Assembly (NCBI GenBank): GCA_965153455.1
Contig: OZ234497.1
Span: 4,898,001-4,962,000 of the forward strand
DNA from: Sphagnum compactum
Taxonomy: Eukaryota > Bryophyta > Sphagnopsida > Sphagnales
Direction: 5' to 3'
Length of the DNA stretch: 64,000 bases
A model generated the notes under the pieces. It saw only the letters and a list, made by a program, of their open reading frames with translations, was not told where the DNA came from and did not search any database. The position numbers and the translations under genes are program-made. This document shows positions 34,681 to 46,060 of the stretch, piece after piece; position 1 is the stretch's first letter, and every line of letters begins with the position of its first letter.

Positions 34681-37600
34681 AAGGCTTTTAGTTGCATGTG
34701 ACAATACGTATATAATGAAGTCAAATGATGAACTTGTATTTGTTGACTTTTTCATTCATCCAATACTTTTGTCGTTTGCGACTAATATCACATGCAATTT
34801 GTTCATTAGTTGCAAATGTTGTTTGTGACTAAAATTTAGTTGTAAAGCCAATAAAAAAATAGGTGTTTTTCTTTTAGTGTCATCCCATGACAATATATTT
34901 TTTAATTGTTTAACATTATTGATGAAAATTATTTCCTTAAAAAAAAAATTTAAAATTATTTTGGTCCCATCATCATATTTTCCCCTATATTTATATTATC
35001 CATCATTATTAAATAACATTTAAGTTTGAAATATTAATACTTGGACAACAAATGAAGACGGATATAAATAATTTGTAATTTATTTATTTTATAATCTTAT
35101 AATCAGGGATGAATTTCATCCAATGATTTATTTACTTAATCCAACTCATAAATGAAATTCATCCATATGAAATCATTCATGTATGGACATATTCATCCAT
35201 GTAGGTGGATTAGAATCACATTAAGCTTTAAGCTATGAGTTCAAAGCTCTAAACTTAGGTTTTACGCTCATGCAAAAGCCATCCTCAAGAAATATGCATT
35301 CATTTGTTTTGCCAAGCGATATACACCTTAGAGAAATCTAATGGTCTATAATTTTTTATAGATCAACAACGTGAAGGTTATCCCTGTGGAAAGTAACAAA
35401 TTTCTTAGCACAAATCCTTCAACACATAGTTCTATTAGCATTTGAGGTTATTTTTTTTCAAGGTTCATGTCATCCTTCCATGCATTTATATATGTATAGA
35501 TCAAGAAATGGGACATGTTTAATTATCATTTGTATGGCTTGTTTGTCTCAAGGAAAGATTTTGACCTTAATATTATGCTTTTACAACCATCTTTTTTTAA
35601 TATATATTGGTACAACCTTGAGTGGTGTCATAATATATCAATGTGTTAGATATATTCAATAACCATTAATTACAACTTTAATATACCTTATAACCTTAAT
35701 AAAATTTTGATAATAAATCTTTAAAATATTTTTAATATATTCATAACATACCTGAAAAATACCAGATAAATATAACTTTAGTATGCCCCTATATAGATAT
35801 ACCTTTAATATGTCTTTAATATATTCATAATACAACCTATACAAATTATTTACAATTAAATTTTGGTTAATAATACGCTTAATGGATATTAATAACCTAT
35901 TTTGGAATAAAATTACACCTAATAATCGTCCACACAGAAAAATGAAGCCTTCAATAGTTGTAATGTAATCATAACATAATCACAAAATAATCACAATTTT
36001 CAAACATGGTTAATAGTTGAAAAAATGGTCACAAATGACACATAACCACATATGGTCACAATTGATTATTTGCAAAATACAAGATTTCTTATAATGTTGG
36101 TTTGTGAACTATTGGTCTTTATTTTGGTAGATGCGTCTATTTTCATCTGACAATTTTGTTCTTATTCCTATTATAACCTCCACCATCACTTGTATCTTGA
36201 TCAAGGACCTTAGCTTGGCCCAGTGGGTGACTTAAGACTTCCAACCTAGCTAGCTCTTTCTTCGAATGTGGCAATCTAGTATTATCATGAGGTTGAAACA
36301 TCCAACCCATCTCTTTCATTTTACTTCATGATCTATTGTCATAAGAGAGAACAACTAAAACAAGGTTGGATCAAATTCATGTCTTTGTAAAGGTATTTGA
36401 TACATTTTCAAAAGCACATAAGCCTTATTGGGGTCCCTTTGGGGTTCATCATATGGTGTTATGTTTTTTATATAGAGTGACACATCCTTTTCTATTATAG
36501 GTATTTTTGAATGCTTCTTGAAACTAGTCTACACAAGAGCTTGCCCTTGTTTTTGAAAAAGTTAGTGTTTGATTTTTTGTTAGGTTTTTTTTATGGCTAA
36601 TGAATTTCTTGCTTACATGGTTATGGCAAATCATTTTCCTATTTCAAGTTGTTTGAAATTAAACACCTTACCATGTCTCTTCGCTTCAACTCTCCAAGGT
36701 GTCATTGATTCAAGGAATCATCAATAATGTCAACATGATCTACAAAATTAAGAGAACCATAATAAATTTGCTAGGCCTACCATCTACAATGAGTTAGGAA
36801 TAATTAATTTATATTCTATTGTGAGTATGTGAGGTGCTAAACATGTTAAATATTGCAAGATCATAGGAATTGTTGTTAAGTTAAGTTTTTGTTATTTTTT
36901 ACATCACAAGCTTCCCGTTTCACGATTTAACGATGAAAATAATATAAAAATTGTTTTTTCCTGGGTTTGTATTTTTTGCTCAATTAAATGTCATGCATTT
37001 AAAACATGTATGATGCACATATAAAAAGGATGAAATATTTGCATGATGTGATGATTTGTTATGTAGTGTTCCATTTGTGTATGAAGGAACTAGTTAAAAA
37101 TTGAACTTACATTGGTTAATATATATTAATATGTCAAATTATAAGTTGTTTTAACAATTGTCATTATCTAATCCTAGAATCTCAAATGTCTAAACTATAA
37201 TAGAAATTGCATTTGGTCACAAAGTGTGTTGACCCTACACATAACAAAATAGATTGTTAAGAGGCTTTGATTTATCTGCTTTTGCATGTGCAAGTGATCC
37301 ACCTTTGGAAAAATTATCTTTATTTCTTTTCTAACTTCGAGCTTACGAGTATTCAAGTACTCTAAACATAAAATATTGATGTTGAATGCAAATAAATAAA
37401 TAAAATAAATATGAAGCAATTAAAATATGTGCATATCAAAAAAAAAAAAAAACAAAAAAACAAAATTCCCTCACTTGATACACCAAAAATTCTTTGTTTG
37501 ACGTAAGTAATTTAAAAATATAACACTTAATGTCCTCATTGGGGTCAAAGTTGTGAAAGCATGGGTGCATGGTGTCTACAACAATGCATAAAAGCCTTCA

Positions 37601-37714
37601 GATTAAAATTATTCCTCCCAAAAAGTAAAATAATTCCATAATTACAAAGAAATCTTAATTTCTTAATTGAATTGGTAAAGCCACCTAGGCGTTTCAGGAT
37701 CTCACTGAGATCCT
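34681..37714. other. Intergenic DNA with TAATATATTCATAA-type repeats
   Basis: Between about 35650 and 35870 variants of TTTAATATATTCATAA recur every 25-40 bp, producing a misleading minus-strand Tyr/Ile-rich frame. An A-run lies near 37440. The rest of the stretch shows no gene. Confidence 0.5.
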
Positions 37715-38009
37715 GAAATCCTTGGAACGAGGTGTCGTCTCTCTCCTCTCGAGAACTGTGTATTCTCTCTCCTTCCGTGCTTCTCGCCACCATCGCTCGC
37801 AGTCTCCACCACACCAACTCCTAACAACCGCATTTCTGTTTGTTTTCTTCGCTGCAATCCGCCGATTTCTGGGGGTCTTAAGTTATTTACCTTGCCCTGG
37901 TTTCCAAGTTCAATGTTTTTTTTGGGGGCGTTCGGTATTTCGAGTTTTGCAGCATTTTTTTCTCCCCTAGGTTAAGGGATGTGAATGCTTGAAGGATCGC
38001 AGGCAAAAA
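37715..38009 (+). promoter_or_regulatory. Promoter/5' leader of the MBOAT gene
   Basis: A shift to mixed composition with CpGs and pyrimidine-rich stretches directly before the first coding exon. It contains ORFs in both directions that do not continue into the gene. No TATA box could be fixed. Confidence 0.35.
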
Positions 38010-41000
38010 ATGGCGGTAGCGAAGAATTCGTGGAGGCGGATGGAGCTCTGGTTTTTGATAGCTTATGCAGTGGTCTTCCAGTGCTATGTAGTGTACCGCA
38101 GTGTGAGAATTTCTGAGGGTGAGTATGTTTCAAAATTTCTTTCGCCTTCTTTCTTCCGTTTTCGTTTCCCACATGTTTCTGGTGCTCTGGCATTCTCATC
38201 TCCTTTTGTGAAAAGCAGAACTCGCAAGGTCAGGTCAAGAGAGAAATAAACGTGAGTGTGGGCTCGAAAGCTCGTACTATATTCCAAGGGGTTAAGGGTT
38301 TTAGGGTTTCGAAGGGTTTGGGGAAATTTGAGCTCCTGGAAGTTGCAGGTGGAAATTTCTCGCAATAATCACTGAAAGAGATTCAATAATTTCCCACAAG
38401 AATCACCGAAAGAGATTTAAGAATCACTGAAAGAGATTCAAAGGGAAAGGATCCGACACTGTTTTAGGGTTTCTTTGTATTCTGTTTGGTGTGGAATCAG
38501 AGTATTCAAAAGGGCCGAAAGCAGGATGGCTGAATGGATTACGGCAAGGCTGGATTATGAATCAATTGATGGTACTCTGTTTCTATTGAACTCCTTTCTG
38601 GTTGCACAGTTGCACAATTTCTTAATTGTTGGGATGGTTTTGGAGTTTGATTCACGAAGGAGAGAGCATGCACTGAAGTGATTGATGCTTTTGTTGTTTC
38701 AGGACCTGTCAGACAGTCAATGGCGAACATTTCGTGCTGGTTTGCCAGCGCTGACTGGAGTCATGGCCATATTCACAATCTTGGCAGGAGGCTTGAAAGC
38801 AGGTCTCCACCTATCTGGAAGGGCAATGGCATGGTTCTGGCTAATTGTGTCATTGTCATACATCGCTTATTTGCATGGAGCTTGGTAAGAGATGCTTTTC
38901 AAGACATTGCCTCTTTCCTAAGCAGGGAACATAACACATCAGAACGTTCTGCAAATTGAGCACTGCAATTGCAAGACTTCAGAAGACTGTTGTGGGAGGC
39001 AACTGTGTTTGGACTTGATATTGCAAGTTCAACTTTGTTCTGTAAAGCTTGTCTAATCTGTCTACAATTTGCTTGTTGATGGTTTGGCAGTGTTGTGTTC
39101 ATCCTGGCCATTGCAATCAGCAATTTTGCTATTACAAAGGTACTTTTAACTCATTTTATTTGTTGTCCTGCTTGATAGGTAGTTTGATCTTGCATAAGCT
39201 TCAGTGTCTACCACCACTGGAGAATTTTCTGTATCTCCATCACTGTGTTATTTGGGTTTCCATTCCCAAAAAATGTTCTAGAGGTAGGAATTGTGCATCA
39301 AGGAGTTTTGCCAACATTTTGAGCTAGCTGCTCTGTGTCTTTTGGAGGCTCCTTCGATGAATATGTGGTGAAGCTCTCCATTTGGGCATCTTGAGTGCCA
39401 TCAGTGAATTGGAAGAATTGAAACCATTGTTTTCGTGTATTATGAGAGAGTCTGAGTTTTGACTCATGGCACAGATCTTATCTTTGAGAGATGTCATGCT
39501 GATATCATCCCATTGTTTTCTCTATCAACGGCCATTCTCTTAACTAGGAAGTTGGGAAACTGGCATTTACAGTATTGAGTTTGTGGGGATGAGCAGGCAT
39601 TTGGTGGGACACGAGCGTTGCCCATTCTGATTTGGACATTTAACATAGGTTTCCTTGTTGCAAACCGTGTATACGAAGGCTATAGATTCTCTTCTTTTGG
39701 GTAAGTTGCTCCCCACCTCTATGGCTATAAATGAGACCATTACATGATGCTCATTACCAAAAGCTTGCATTCTTGTATGTACTAAATTAGGGAGTAATTT
39801 GTCAGGCTGACAGGTTTGGATATTTTCATTGTGGGATGACTGAGCAGAGAGCAACTGGCTCACTTGGATCAATACCGGGGAGTGATGCGATGGCAGATAA
39901 GCTTTAATTTTGGTAAGTTTCTGCACAAAAAATGGTTGCTTGGACTAAGCCAGCTTTGTTTGATCATTGGGTATTAATTACAACTGATACAATACTGATA
40001 CAATAGAAGGGCATCTTCTGTTTTGGGTGCAGTGATCTTGCGAATGTTGAGCTTCAGCCTTGATTACCACTGGGCACGCATATTGCGACCTTCCACAGTC
40101 AATTGGGAGGTCTGTCCTCTCTTGGTCCTTCAATCATAAACTGGGAGGTCTGTTGCTGTTCTCTTCTTCCACTGTTTTGATCTCAGAGCCTCTGACTGCA
40201 GTGCAGAACAGAAGCTTAGGCCTTTTCATGAGACTCTAGGTTTGCTTGCCACTAGGTGTGATCTGCCTGCTTTTGGATGGAAGGGTTGAATCATGAACTG
40301 ATCTTTCTGCAGACATCTCTGTTATGGGGTTCACTTTGCAGAAGCATGCACAACAGTGTGACCTTTGTACACTTGAAGCTTCTGAAGATTCTAAAGCTGG
40401 TTGTTATTTAGCAAGGCAGGTAAGATTCTCCTAAAGGAAACCATGACAGCCTCGCAATAATCATAAGACAAAAGTGCAATTGATGGTCTGTGGTTTGACT
40501 GTACCTTTTGTAATATTTCAAGCAATGTAAGTTCTGTGTTGTGCTTCAAGTTCCAAGTGTTTGGCATTCATCCAAGTGTTAGGACATGGACTGATGTGTA
40601 TTTTGTTGGTGTCCAGGAAAGGCCTGTACCATTGTTTCAGTATGAAGTGGTCATGTACCTGGCGTATGTTCTATATGCACCGTTGTACTTAGCTGGACCT
40701 ATTGTCTCCTTCAATGCGTTTGCCTCACAGGTTTCAGTCATTGACCCAACCCTGGTTTGCTGGATGATGAAAACTGCTTTGCTGTAGTCTTTTGAGTGCT
40801 AGCCAACATCACGTCTGAGTCTTCCCATTGCTTCCGGAAAGGCAACAGAAACTCAGGACGCAGATTGTGTATAATGGTTTGCCCAAGTTTTTTGGGAAGA
40901 TTATTATATGCTTATCTACACCCACTGTTGGGAGCTGATGAACTCAGTGGGTAGTCATGGCAGCTCGTCACTGCCGTTCGTGATGAAGGTGATGGTCTGT

Positions 41001-43974
41001 CACTTTGTGCACTTTGTGAGCGACTCTCATGAGGTTATGACTGCACTCATTGTCGTGTTACCTTTAATTGTTGTTGTGGAGATTTCTCTGCAACTTCATC
41101 GATCTCTTTTGTTACATGAGACCCTGACTAAGTTTTATGATCCTTTTTTCAGTTGGAGAAGCCACAAAGAACATACAGTGGAACACAGATTGCAGTATAT
41201 GGGCTGCGGTGGCTTGCTTGCTTCTTGCTCATGGAAGTTCTCACCCAATTTTGTTATTTCAACACCTTGGCCATCAGGTAAATAACTCAGTTAGGTCCTC
41301 AAAAGGCAACTCTGAAGTGGCAATTTCCTTTTAAGCATAGTTACTAGCATAACTTTTTGTTATTTCCTTTTGTGGGAGTCAGGATTGCATAGTTAACCTT
41401 TAACTATATGAGTTCTGGTTTGCAGTGGGGTTTGGCAAATGCTATCTCCCACAGAGATATTTCTGATTGGATATGGGGTATGGATTCAAATCTTGTCAAC
41501 TCTTTTTTTGGTCTTTTCTTATTTTCATGACTCTTGTGAGAGGACTCTCTCTGGTAGCAAGTCTCATTGTGGATTTGCGTCCCTGTTCAGACAGTTCTGA
41601 TAAATTGTAAGTTTCCTTGTCCTCACAGGTCTTGAACTTCATGTGGCTCAAATTTCTCCTAATTTGGCGCTTCTTCCGGTTCTGGACACTGGTTTGTCAA
41701 AATCCCAGACCAGACTACTTTGTATATACATGCTTGCGAAAGCTTAATTTTTGAGACATTTTATGTGTCGTGCTTAAGTTGGAGGGTAAGGCTCTGTGGG
41801 ATGAGTACAGATCCATAACTAAAACTTTTGTGTTAGCATGTTGATGAAGGTCAATGGAATTGAGGCACCTGAGAACATGACCCGCTGCATGAACAATTGC
41901 TATGATTTGGAAGGATTTTGGAAGGGCTGGCATTCTTCCTACAATCGCTATTTGGTCAGGTGAATCAGAATGTTCAAAATATCCATATGGAAAAACGCAC
42001 AAACCAGGTTTTGCAGTTTGAAGGGTACATGCAAGTGTTTTCAAATTGATGTGAAGTGCCAAGCTTTGGAAGGATTGAAATTTTTTGAGAGTGGGTGTGC
42101 AAAAATGGGTGGTGGTATTCTGTGCAACCATGTTTAAGTTTCATGCCACTTCTTTTATTCCTTTTGATGATTTCACTGACAGTCCGGGCAAAGAAACAAA
42201 CTTTCTCCTCATGTTCTTTATCTGGTTGTTGGGCTTGAAGGTATTTATATATTCCACTGGGGGGTTCAAAGTGGAGGCTCATCAATGTCTGGATCATCTT
42301 CACATTTGTGGCAATCTGGCATGATCTTGAATGGTGAGCTTATGACATAACTCCTACATCTTTATTGAGCATTTTCTGTTTGATATTCTGAGCTTAACAT
42401 CCTCTCTGTGATGTGGGGATTTTGAAAGTTTGTCACATTTGAAGTTTCTTCATTTGTATGTATGTGTTCTGAGATGCTTTTATGTGCAGGAAGCTTCTAT
42501 CATGGGCATGGGTCACCTGTCTACTGTGGGTTCCAGAGTTGGTTGTGAAATCGATTGTAAAATCTCATCGGGTGCATATCTATGATATTCCCTTCTTCAT
42601 TCCGTTGAGGTTCTTATGGAGTGGCCAGTTTGTTGACATAAGTTCAAAAGTTCTCTACCTAGGTAGGAAACTTTTGAAGAGAAAGCTACTAGGTAGAAAA
42701 CTTTTGAACAGATTGCTACCAGGTGGAGAACTTTTGAAGTTGATCCTTGGTTTATTTGGTGTCTTCAGATGGAGGGCTTCAGAAATTCACCACTGTTCAG
42801 GGAATGTTGTGCATTGGCAGGGTCTTTCAACACAACTGGGCTAATGGTGGGTAATCTTGAAATTGCTGTGCTGTGGTTGACATATTACTTTGTTTGCTTC
42901 AAAATGTCTCCATGGCTATGGCATTAGTCTGCACATCTAAGCAGCTGCCATAGTGAAGATGACTAAAGATGATACAGAAAACATGAGGTCCGAGCAAAAT
43001 TTCATATTGTCCATTTTTGCTTCTGTTAGAAGTCTCAGACCATCATATTTTTGTTTTATGTTTTCATTCTCTAGAGTTCTTGAAGACTTTGTTCAAGACA
43101 AGAGCGTTAAAGTCTGTGTCCATCCTTGTTTAGGTTGGAACTTAACTTTGTTGATTGTGTCTCTTGAAATGTAGCCTGTCTTTTTTACCTCCCTAAGAAC
43201 AAGAAGCTTCCTCTTGTCTTTTGTTTTTTCTGTTGCAGACAGCAAATCTGGTTGGCTTTGTGGTGGGTCCAGCAGGCATGCACATGCTGTTCTCCAGAAT
43301 GCTTTCACTTCAAAGTATGAATAGTCCTGCACCTCCACTTTCTTCTATACTGTGTACTCTTTCGTTCTAATGTTTGCTCTATAACCACAGACATAGTGTA
43401 TGGAGGGAGGCTATGTGATGCAATGTATTGTGTACAGATTTCCATTGCAGTATGCCTGATTATGGTAGAGAGGGGGCTTTCTGGAGGAAATCTAGAAGGC
43501 CTAAACTTGGAACAAGTATTTAATGTAAATTTGAAGTCCTACTGTTATTTCTTATGAGTTAATCTGCTTCATGTAATTAATTGCTTGGGTTCTAAGGCCA
43601 GAATGGAGTTACTTCAGTCTTGCTAGTGAACCTACACCCTGAACTATTGAGTCCCAGGAAAGGGGCTTAAGACTAACTGGATGAATGCTGAATTTTTGAA
43701 AGATGGTGTGGATGTTTGCAGATATACCTCTTCTGTTTGGAATTGTCTTCTCTATGTACATTGGGACCAAGGTTATCATCCTTGTTCTCAGAACTCTCAA
43801 TCTGTAGTTTGATTACCAATTTAGCTACTGCTGGTACAGTCATTGGTCATAGAAGAGATAACTGAAGTTTATTTTGAGTGTCTTCTGCAGATTATGTTCC
43901 ATATTCGTGAATGGGAAGTTCAACAAAAGGAGAATGAAAAGTTGAAGGTGCCAAGAAGTAAGTCTGTTGACTGA
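38010..43974 (+). CDS. GUP1/HHAT-like membrane-bound O-acyltransferase (19 exons)
   Basis: Multi-pass ER-type acyltransferase of the MBOAT family. Exons: 38010-38118, 38501-38571, 38703-38884, 39091-39139, 39597-39700, 39848-39912, 40033-40109, 40342-40419, 40617-40730, 41153-41277, 41426-41477, 41629-41691, 41850-41959, 42241-42333, 42490-42571, 42769-42846, 43239-43314, 43722-43771, 43891-43974. All join in frame at GT-AG sites to give 553 aa. Hydrophobic segments occur throughout. Family landmarks: [55 protein letters not shown] (about 389-408) and IWHDLEW, with the conserved His at about 427. The length and order match the plant protein related to yeast GUP1 and animal HHAT; the acyl substrate in plants is not known to me. 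Exon 1 is set by the ATG in AAAAAATGG. The C-terminus could differ if GTAAGT in the last exon is used as a donor. Confidence 0.9.
38366..38442 (+). repeat. Triple repeat in MBOAT intron 1
   Basis: Three direct copies of AATCAC(T/C)GAAAGAGATT begin near 38366, 38401 and 38422, within intron 1. Confidence 0.75.
42641..42750 (+). repeat. 30-bp tandem repeat with an inverted first unit, MBOAT intron 15
   Basis: Units starting AGGTAGGAAACTTTTGAA at 42661, 42691 and 42721 have an exact 30-bp period. The 20 bp just before (42641-42660) are nearly the reverse complement of a unit, so the junction CTACCT/AGGTAG is palindromic. It is intronic and does not touch exon 15 or 16. Confidence 0.85.
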
Positions 43975-44943
43975 GAGGACTGAATATATCATCTGCTCTA
44001 GAAAGGTGTTTGTGTTGATGTTTTGAATTGAGTGCAGTCCACCCAAGTTGTTTTTTGGCTGGTAGATTTGTGAGCTCGCCATTCAATTTGCATTTGGTAT
44101 TGTGTCATGGAAATTTTAATTCCAACTATGTCGCAATGAGTTGTGTGACAGCTGTACTTTCTAATGATGCAAGGATAACTATGTTGTTGAAGGGAAATGG
44201 AAATTGGGTCACATACAATCAAGCCTTGCTCAAGCATGTCTAATTAGTTTATTGCATTTGTCTTGGCAGCTGTATTTATGATTAGTTGAAATTGACTAAT
44301 TGGTAAAGAATTTGTGGAGAGGTTACTTGGTTGGGACATTATGTTAGGGCAGATAAGTTTTAATTAATTTTTGATTTGGATACTACAAGCTGGATGTTTT
44401 GTTGGCACTTTTGTTTTCATGAGTGAAGTGAAAATATTCTAATTTTTGATGCTGGCCTACTGCCACAGAAAGTATTTTCTCTGTATGGACATCACATATA
44501 TTTTGGAGGATTGGGACTAGAATTTGGGACAATAGATAATTACCTTATCTTTGTTTCACCTGTTTTCATATAGATTTTTATAGTTTCAAACAAGGGGCAA
44601 GAATCATGTATATTGGTAGATGAGTGATATAAGTTATTTTCCTTTTTGAAGCATGGTTTGAACGTTTGGACGTCCATTTTCATGTTTTGGATCTTGTCAC
44701 TTACAGAGATCACAAGTTACTCATTCCAGAGAGTGTTCATTACATGTTCCTAAGTGACAATATAAAAAAAAATTTATAGCACATTTCATGTTGTAGACAT
44801 GTCGTTAGCAAGATTTTCATTTCAATTGCACTGATGGACATGTACAAGGGTTTCATGGCTCAATTTCTTGCAATTTTTTTCCCCAGGAAGCCTTCATACA
44901 ATTGAACACTCAGTGGCGAAACTTAGAAACCACTGGCTGAACC
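43975..44943 (+). other. 3' region of the MBOAT gene
   Basis: AT-rich, probably 3' UTR plus spacer. A pyrimidine-rich tract ending in CCCCAG at about 44886 could act as a splice acceptor for an alternative last exon (44887 onward, open to a TAG at about 45018). No other feature was found. Confidence 0.4.
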
Positions 44944-45031
44944 CAGCAGGGCATCGAGAAATTTCTTGTACTGGTTTATTGGCCTATGATTTCAGTCGGA
45001 CCAGTACAAGAAACATCTAGAGGCCCTGCTG
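44944..45031 (-). ncRNA. Candidate microRNA-type hairpin
   Basis: A 32-nt arm at 44944-44975 and a 32-nt arm at 45000-45031 are reverse complements at 28 of 32 positions with no gaps, around a 24-nt loop. The loop-proximal 14 bp (TTTCTTGTACTGGT) and the base 9 bp (CAGCAGGGC) pair perfectly. The four mismatches fall in the middle, which is the shape of a plant MIRNA stem. Either strand would fold. I favour minus because the adjoining sequence up to about 46060 looks like a minus-strand transcript leader. It does not match any microRNA I recognise. A small foldback transposon is the alternative. Confidence 0.45.
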
Positions 45032-46060
45032 CACCTCAGCGAGCTCCCGTGCCCAACCACTCGCTGTCGCTGGTTACTATCCCGTCGAAACGCGGAACGA
45101 TTACAAATCAGACATGCAGACGTGATTCAAGTGTGGGTCACATGGTCTGTCCCAAAGGGTAAATGCAGCGACGCTGCTCCCCAGGGCAATGGAATATGCG
45201 ACCCCCGCTACATGGAGACTTGCGCCAATCACACGCAGCAGGTCACTCTTTGACGTTTACAGCGGATTCTACAGCACAAGCACGCTGCTCCAACCAGTAA
45301 AGGCAGCACCCAGCCAAGGGTGCCAACCCCCGCCATAAACGAAACACATTTATACTGGGCATGGAAAGGATGAATAAAAGACAAGCTACAGAACCTGCTA
45401 ACACCTTCTCTATCAGAAACCAGCTCTACAAAATTTGTTAAAGCAGTCCCACAAAGAGGACCAAACCACATTCGCCTTTTATGGAAAGAAAATTCAGCAG
45501 ACCAGTTTGGCGAGGATTACTATTACAAGCAAAAGCTTTCGATAAAAACAAAAATATCACGAACAAAGTAGGTGAGACATTTTAAGTGAGCACGGCCTAT
45601 CCCAAAGGATAACTATGCCTCCACTATGCCTCAGGCGCAATGAAGCATACCATACCACATTCCTTCCTATCCCTCTCGACAAAGAAACCCTCTCGGCAAA
45701 GAAAAGAAGAATCAGGGAAAACTTCAAGAACACTCGAATCAAATCATGATCCAGGCCGCGAAGCCAGGCCAAGGATGCCAAACCCCCTGTTACCCACAAA
45801 AGATTACCTCGCGCCGACACTCAAGAGAACAAGCAACACGACTACAGAAATCATTTCACACCAAGTGCAGACAAACAAAAAACAACAATAAGGATGCAAG
45901 TTGAAGTTCACAAGAAGAGAAAAAACCAAAGGTGTGACACGCAAATCGAGTGCGCGAGTCTTAATAGATGAGAGATCTTTGAAGCACGCAAGAATATAGA
46001 AATGGTGCGCGGCGGCAGTAGGGTTTCCAGGATTTAGGGTTTAAGATTTTTAGGGCTTAT
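45032..46060 (-). other. Possible minus-strand non-coding transcription unit with internal duplication
   Basis: Richer in G and C than its flanks. Two parts, about 45130-45350 and 45580-45800, share ordered minus-strand blocks: GGTTGGCACCCTTGGCTGG versus GGTTTGGCATCCTTGGCCTGG, and CCCTTTGGGACAG versus TCCTTTGGGATAG. This suggests an old duplication with a period of about 455 bp. Minus-strand frames (45820-45557 and 45471-45229) show no protein motif. At 46020-46060 there are AAACCCTAA-type words, common near plant promoters, which on the minus strand would lie upstream. The reading as a primary microRNA transcript is a guess. Confidence 0.3.

Noticed and set aside
45930-45960. Segment GTGACACGCAAATCGAG resembling part of U6 snRNA
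   Set aside because: Only about 17 bases match loosely, and the flanking U6 sequence and the poly(T) end are missing.
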